From assembly GCA_035048495.1 (NCBI GenBank), contig CM068546.1, positions 15,072,435 through 15,136,434 of the forward strand: 64,000 bases of DNA. Reading direction: 5' to 3'. The DNA comes from Euptelea pleiosperma. Lineage: Eukaryota; Streptophyta; Magnoliopsida; Ranunculales; Eupteleaceae. Shown here piece by piece: positions 58,652 to 64,000 of the stretch. A program made the translations under genes and the position numbers. The number at the start of each line of letters is the position of its first letter. Positions within the stretch are counted from its first letter, which is position 1. Below the pieces are notes generated by a model that saw only the letters and a list, made by a program, of their open reading frames with translations, was not told the DNA's origin and did not search any database.

Positions 58652-60934
58652 CAACCCCCAACCAACATATTGCCAATCCTTGGCAATTAGTGCAAAATAA
58701 ATGAGCTTAAAAGGGCTCTATACATGCTGCACACTTTTTCATATTAGCTCCGGGAAAACACCATTCGCCAAATCATTGATTAGATGCAAAAACAGTTACA
58801 TGCTAGCGAAGAGTTGGAAAGTTTTGACAAGACTACAGACTGATAATCATGACCCAGAATAGTCAGACTCTGTGTGTGTGTATGCTCAACATTTTCATCA
58901 TCCAAGAGTTAAGACTTCCAGATCACCTCTAAGTTCTTATGCCTCGACTTCAAATCTTACATGTTTAGCACTCAGAATAGAATCACACAAGAAGGGTTTT
59001 CTTCTTTTCTCTCAATTTATATGTGAGGAGATGTGTTGATATATGAAAGCAAAGATCTCACATATGTATTATTTAAAGGAAGGACATCTTTAATAGAAGA
59101 AGATCTCATGATTGGAATACCACTTCACTCGGGAACGTCAGATCAAACTCTATAGCTTCTCTTTCTCCAATCTCCATATTTTATGATCGTACTATCCTAG
59201 AATCAAGTAGGACTTTCCTGGGTTGTAATGAGGCTTAGGTTAGGTGTAAAGAGATAAGGGGATACAGGATTTTAAAGATCTTGAGAGGATATTGCCATTT
59301 TCTTGCATTTTTCCTGCGGTGTAACACCATTATCTGGTTCTTTTTCCTTTTTTCGTATTTTTCTCTTTTTCTTGATATTTCTGAGACTGCTCAATTTCTT
59401 TTCAGCTCTTTTTCATACTTTCTTTCCATATTTTATTTTCATCTTGAACCACTTTCTTTTCTTTTTGATTCTTCTTCTTTACTTTTCTTTTTATGGTACA
59501 CCCATATCAGTTATTCTTTTGTCCATCTCAAAATAATGGTAGCCAGTCATGCTTCGTAGCTGGACTGGATTTTAGGTTGATGGGTTTACAAAGAAAAGGC
59601 TTTTATAGAAGGGCTCAAGGGGTTTCTAGTGAAGTATAATTCAGGTGAGTAAAAAGGCTAAACGGTTTAGAAAAATGGCCTAAATCATTTTCTAGGATTT
59701 GCACTATCATGTATACTGTCTTGACTGGATACAGAGAAGGTTCTGTTGTAGTAATCCAATTTTGATGTCGTTCCGAGTTCCATGATCAAATAAAAGGGTA
59801 ATGAGATCTCTCGACGAATATTGCGGGCAAGAAGAATAGTGAGTCATCTTGTGACTCAGAATTGTTGTATAACCCTCTGAATTGATTAAAGGCTCGAAAG
59901 CTCACTGGGTTAGGTCTCCACAATTATTCTCACAGGATCTCTAGAATTTCTAAACTTAGGATGACTCTGATATTGATAGTGTACAATTGTGCCGAATATG
60001 AGTTTTTCTGAGATTTCAAACCTGTTGTAGTCACGCTTGACTTGACTCAAAGCTAACTTTAAACAAAAATTGACATCCTCAATATTGACTTAACGAAGGT
60101 TTTCAGCTAATCAAAGTCAGGGTATTTGACACATTTTTGAAATTCTAGAAAACTTTTGGAGAACATCGGAAATCACCCCAAAAACGAAAATTTTTTTGTT
60201 TTTTTTTTTTATCAAAATGAAGACATGAGTTTTGGTAAATACCCACCCCCAACCAAAATACAGCACCGTCCTCAATGCTCATGACTGGGACATAAAATGA
60301 TAAAAAATCAGTGATGATGATGCAAAGGTTTAGGAAGGATGTTACCAAGTTGGCAGAAACTCGACAGTGTGTGGTACCTGATGATCGGAAGAATGAATGT
60401 ACCTGCATTTCTAAAGATATAACAGTAATAACAAATGCATGAGACTCATGTACTCAGGGAATACCAAAATTGCCTTTCCGAAAGTGCTAAGTTTTACGTC
60501 TTCAGCCAGACATGACGGGGGTATATCAAGTACCCCCAACCAGGTTGAGACTCATGGAGACTGAGTGAATCTGTAGTCTTCCTGACACCTAAGGTGGAAC
60601 GGAGACTGTTATCCTATCCCTTGTCTAGGTATACCTGTGTAGAATAAGTCTTTCTCAGTGTAGACTGAGATAAAGGCATTGAGCTCGCTGAGCAGCCCGG
60701 CAAAAGTATGGAGTTGATCTGGGAGGGATCGAAGCTTCTCAGTAAAGACTGAGAGGAGAGTGTAGTGGGTTCTCTGACCGTGGTTAGCAGAGCCGCAAAC
60801 GCATTGAGTTTTGTGGGAATGTATCTGAATGGAGCAGACTCCTGCAGATCAGTAATACCAGAATTGTCAGACTCCGAAATGAAGTCAGACTCAAAGTGTT
60901 CTTGACACTTGGATAATTTAGCTTCGGGAGAGTC
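58652..60934 (-). other. 3' internal region of the Athila derivative; no coding sequence
   Basis: The part near 60,490-60,570 matches the bases just after the pol stop of the plus copy (CACTCAGTCTCC, GGTTGGGGGT, CCCCCGTCATGTCTGGCTG). The rest has no long ORF. In Athila this is where an envelope-like gene can sit; none is readable. Confidence 0.6.
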
Positions 60935-62362
60935 CTAAATTAGACTCTCTACGGCACATGGGTCATCGATAATATCGACGTAGGGTAGCGGGTGAAAATT
61001 GTTGACCTCTCCCTCGAGGTTTCCGAATTTGAGAGGGATGTTCAAATCCCTACACTCAATATGTTCAGCCTTGGTGGGGAGTGGTAGGTCCAAGACAATA
61101 GGAATCCCATGTTCTAGACATGGCTCATCAGTAAAAATGTCTGCATCCAGGGCAGAGAAAGAATTATCAGAGATAGAGATGGAACTGAGTTCCTCTATGC
61201 TCGGTCTAGAAGTTGGTGCTGTTAAGGGCACCATAGATGGAGACACGGGTTCATCACTATTATGGCTCACTCCAAGGGAGGTGGGGAGGAACGGTAGATG
61301 TAGTACAGTTGGGGTCCTACGATCGAAACACAGCTCAGTGTCATGGAGATCGACATCAGGGTCATTAGAGGTAGAGTGAGAAATAGGTTGCTTTGAGGTA
61401 GGTTCAAGATTTGGTGCTGTTACAGGCACCGTATAATGATACACTGGTTCCTCAATAATCGGACTTGATCTAGGGGTGGTAACAACTTCTATTTCATCCT
61501 GGCAATTCTGGTACTTGGTCCAATTGTGTGACTCCTCATTATAGACAGTGGCCATATCAGTCTCCTCAAGATAGGCTATTGGTGGGCTAGTGAAGTTGAC
61601 TTCCTCTCTCTCATTTTCTAATTGAACTAGACGTTGCTCCAAGCTTTCCATAGATTGCTGTTATTGGTGCTCTAGACCTTGGAAATACTGTTGTTGCTGG
61701 GCAATGTACTGAGAGAGAAGGTCCTCTAGACAGGGTTTAGTAGCCAACGAAGGTGGTTCAGCCAAAGGGAGCTGAGGTGCCAACTCTTGATTGTAGTCCG
61801 ACTGGGTATGAAAGTTGTAAGGCAAAGTGGAGTCTGGGACTAGCTGTTGACTCTGAAAATCCTGAGGGGCCCATTGTTGATCAGAATAATCATTCTGTGG
61901 ATAAGACGGGTACTGGGATTGCGAGTATTGCCAGTCATACTCTCCATTGGGTTGATGGAACCCGAAAGGATAATTATCCTGCGACAGTTGTTGCGGGATA
62001 GTAGACTGTTCCCAACCAAAGTTATTGTAACTCCTATTATCCGGATAATAAGTGTTGTCATAGGAGGTCTGCATTGGAAATGGAAAGGTATAGACATCTT
62101 ACTGGATAGGAGGGTAATATCTTACAGACTGGGAATTGTGCACAGGTTGCTGGACCGTGGCACGAAGGGTAGAGACTGAAGTTTTAAGCTCTTGGAGTAC
62201 ATAATTGTACTCTAGATCTCGGTGATTATCATACCCTGTAGAAGTGTGCGAGACTGGAGTATCATGATGATACGCAGAATTGTCTATCCCTTGTTGAGAG
62301 TGATCACATAGATTCTCACAGAAATTGTAGTAGGTCTCATACAGAGGCCGTTCATCTGCCAT
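60935..62362 (-). pseudogene. Gag-like frame of the Athila derivative, two in-frame TAA
   Basis: One frame of about 475 codons is interrupted at 62,099 and 61,661. The second TAA sits in a Gln run (HQ, stop, QQS) where the plus copy has Gln, so CAA to TAA is likely. The middle part (NNFGWEQS, PFGFHQPNGEYDWQ, ELAPQLPLAEP) follows the Gln-rich linker of the plus-copy gag. The end (CRDLNIPLKFGNLEGEV, CAVESLI) matches the end of its protease region. The capsid domain, zinc knuckle and protease Asp are absent. The remaining product would be a disordered Gln/Tyr/Pro-rich protein of unknown role. Confidence 0.75.
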
Positions 62363-63267
62363 CAGAGGAGATAAAGGGATGCGGTGGACTAACTCTCAGA
62401 TCAAGTCAGTCAAAGGTTAGGACAGGTCTAACCGGGCTTCTACTTGAAAAAGCAAGCCCAGGATTTGGCAAAAAGTTGCCAAAAGGAGACACTGGAGTAG
62501 TGATCCGAAATGATGCACACCAAGCACAGATAATCCTATTCTAAATAATCAGGATATATTTTAAGCATTATCTTGTTAGTTTTGGGGCTAGAGTAGATTA
62601 TGACAGTGGGCGGACCACTGGTTTACCTGTTAGCCGCCGGACTAACTGTTTGCACTCAGAGGTTCTCACCAGGCTACACTCTTCAGAGCGAATCCTTTAG
62701 TACTAACTCTAGTCAACAACAAGGCAATCCGAAGCCTAGACAGACGTGCGGCACAATGGCTATCTTAAGTACGTCCCAGACTAACCGGATTTGTCAAGTG
62801 TATAAGAAAAGTGTTCCCTCGGGTTAAGCTAGGGTTGGTGCGTGTTCTTAGTCCACATGCAACTAACCGCCGAATAGTCCAAGATGCCACGTCGAGCTCA
62901 GTGTACTTGAGTAGCAGAGACTTATGGGTGTGTTAGACAACAGGGACCCGCGCTCGTGGTCTTATTTCGATTGGATGTTAAGCGGGTTCGCTTTGTGTGA
63001 ATTTTTCCTCGAACACCGGGCTAATTGGCTCTACTTCTTGATTCTTTTTAATTAAATGGAGCCTTGGGATCAAATCAGTTGGAATGATGAGGTGGGTGAT
63101 GAAATCCCACCAGTTTCAATTGTGGAGCTGGGTCTGCTCTCTTAGAGTTGATTGATTAACGGCCATGCCACGCAAGTCGAAGAATATGTATGCGAAAGCA
63201 AATAGACAAGCGGCAATGATGCACCCAATAACACCGTATCGCACTTAAGGCGAGGATAAGGACTTAC

Positions 63268-63383
63268 CTCCCGTGGGCTACGCCACGGGGTCGCCTCCGT
63301 GGGTTAGGGAGGGGTATCCTAATGGGCTTGGCCCGACTCCACCTCTTTGAGATTTCACTCCCTACCCACACTGGATCGTGTTC
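63268..63383 (-). other. Candidate spliced leader exon in the Athila derivative
   Basis: It is bounded (minus) by AACTTTTCTACAG and GGGAG/GTAAGT and has 116 bp against 117 in the plus copy (36,134-36,250). Both splice signals are kept. Confidence 0.42.
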
Positions 63384-64000
63384 CTGTAGAAAAGTTAGAT
63401 CACACGGTCTAGGTATTTGAGATTCTATGTGGAAGATCCTTGCCTTTTTAGGGTTCACTGAACAAGCACTGGATTTAGGCAAGTGTTTGAATTAGTTTCT
63501 AAATTCGAGATGGGTTAAAATTTAGGAATTCCCAGATTGGAAAATACCTAGATTAAAAAGTTTTCCGAACTGTGGAGATCTTCCAAGAAAGATTTGATTG
63601 CGAGATCCCTTACAATTTTGGAAAATTTCCCAAAATTGAAATTCTGCTAGATTTGGGGTGTTTCCTTTTGCAGACTTTTCCAAATTCGGAAGATTTCTAA
63701 AGATAGAAATTCTTCTAAAGAGGAAACTTCTAAGAGGGGAAACCCTAATTAAGCAGAGTTTCAAGATTTTAGAATATTTTCAAAAATCGCAAATCCTTGA
63801 GTGGTGATTTCTAAAAATCTGCAGAATATAAAATCCTAATTTTTTTGAATTTTGATTTTTTTATTTTTTTGGTATTATCCACTTAATCTAGGGTTTCTAA
63901 AAAACCCTAGAACAAGATCTAGCAGTTATATGGAAAGCAGTAAAATTCCTATATTATTACAAATTGCACCAGCAACCTTCCCTCATCTAAACTTCACCAT

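Larger units (their letters stand above)
55732..64000 (-). mobile_element. Non-autonomous Athila derivative, pol deleted (5' part outside window)
   Basis: Minus-strand order is leader (64,000-62,400, homologous to 35.4-37.0 kb), gag-like frame (62,362-60,935), 3' internal region (60,934-58,652) and 3' LTR (58,651-55,732). The end of the protease region (CRDLNIPLKFGNLEGEV, then CAVESLI) is followed, about 370 bp later, by sequence that lies after integrase in the plus copy. RT, RNase H and integrase are thus missing. Large, conserved non-coding parts plus a retained gag-like frame suggest a passenger element that used proteins of full copies. Confidence 0.85.

Overview
The window is nuclear DNA of a flowering plant. 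It holds a two-exon plant ankyrin/GPCR-chaperone-type gene with consensus GT-AG splice sites, the 3' end of a chalcone synthase gene, an LRR receptor-like-protein relic, and a dense load of plant LTR retrotransposons and MITEs. A block of exactly 100 N (42,894-42,993) marks a scaffold gap of unknown true length. I could not identify the species. Gene content fits a woody eudicot or magnoliid, but that is a weak inference.

Layout. 1-5,794: a minus-strand, non-autonomous Copia-type element, its 3' LTR cut by the window edge, with only a broken gag remnant inside. 5,795-6,625: an LTR-like fragment with three 147-bp repeats. 8,251-23,968: the ankyrin gene on the minus strand, exon 1 at 22,346-23,968 and exon 2 at 8,251-8,601. 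They are separated by a 13.7-kb intron that hosts a three-LTR TRIM array, a hAT-like MITE, a solo LTR, a SINE-like and a LINE-tail-like copy, and a degraded Copia element (17,301-21,883) in the same sense as the gene. 24-25.2 kb: promoter and 5' leader of that gene. 25.3-32.5 kb: MITEs, a Helitron-like pair, short repeats, a 214-bp tandem repeat and the LRR relic.

32,613-42,893: an Athila-type Ty3/gypsy element on the plus strand with a 2.75-kb 5' LTR, a tRNA-Asp-like primer site and a gag-pro-pol frame broken by one TGA. It runs into the gap. Directly after the gap lie the last 58 codons of chalcone synthase and its 3' UTR. 43.4-47 kb: MITEs. 47,067-64,000: a nested pile of retroelements. 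An old minus-strand Copia LTR was hit by a solo LTR of its own family (TSD CAAGT) and by an unrelated 2.6-kb solo LTR (TSD ACAGC), then cut by an Athila-like LTR. That LTR was itself split by another Copia solo LTR and truncated by a minus-strand Athila derivative that has lost pol but keeps a gag-like frame.

Only two cellular genes are convincing: the ankyrin gene, which looks intact, and chalcone synthase, of which only the 3' end is visible. The rest is retroelement biology: LTR pairs, solo LTRs, target-site duplications, deletion derivatives and non-autonomous passengers. The most distinctive sequence structures are arrays of ATCGAT-centred palindromes in the Copia LTRs, repeated hairpins in the 49-51.7 kb LTR, inverted repeats of CCGGAGTTGC in the Athila LTRs, and an apparently spliced exon in the Athila leader. 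No CRISPR array, rRNA, tRNA or bacterial-type operon was seen.
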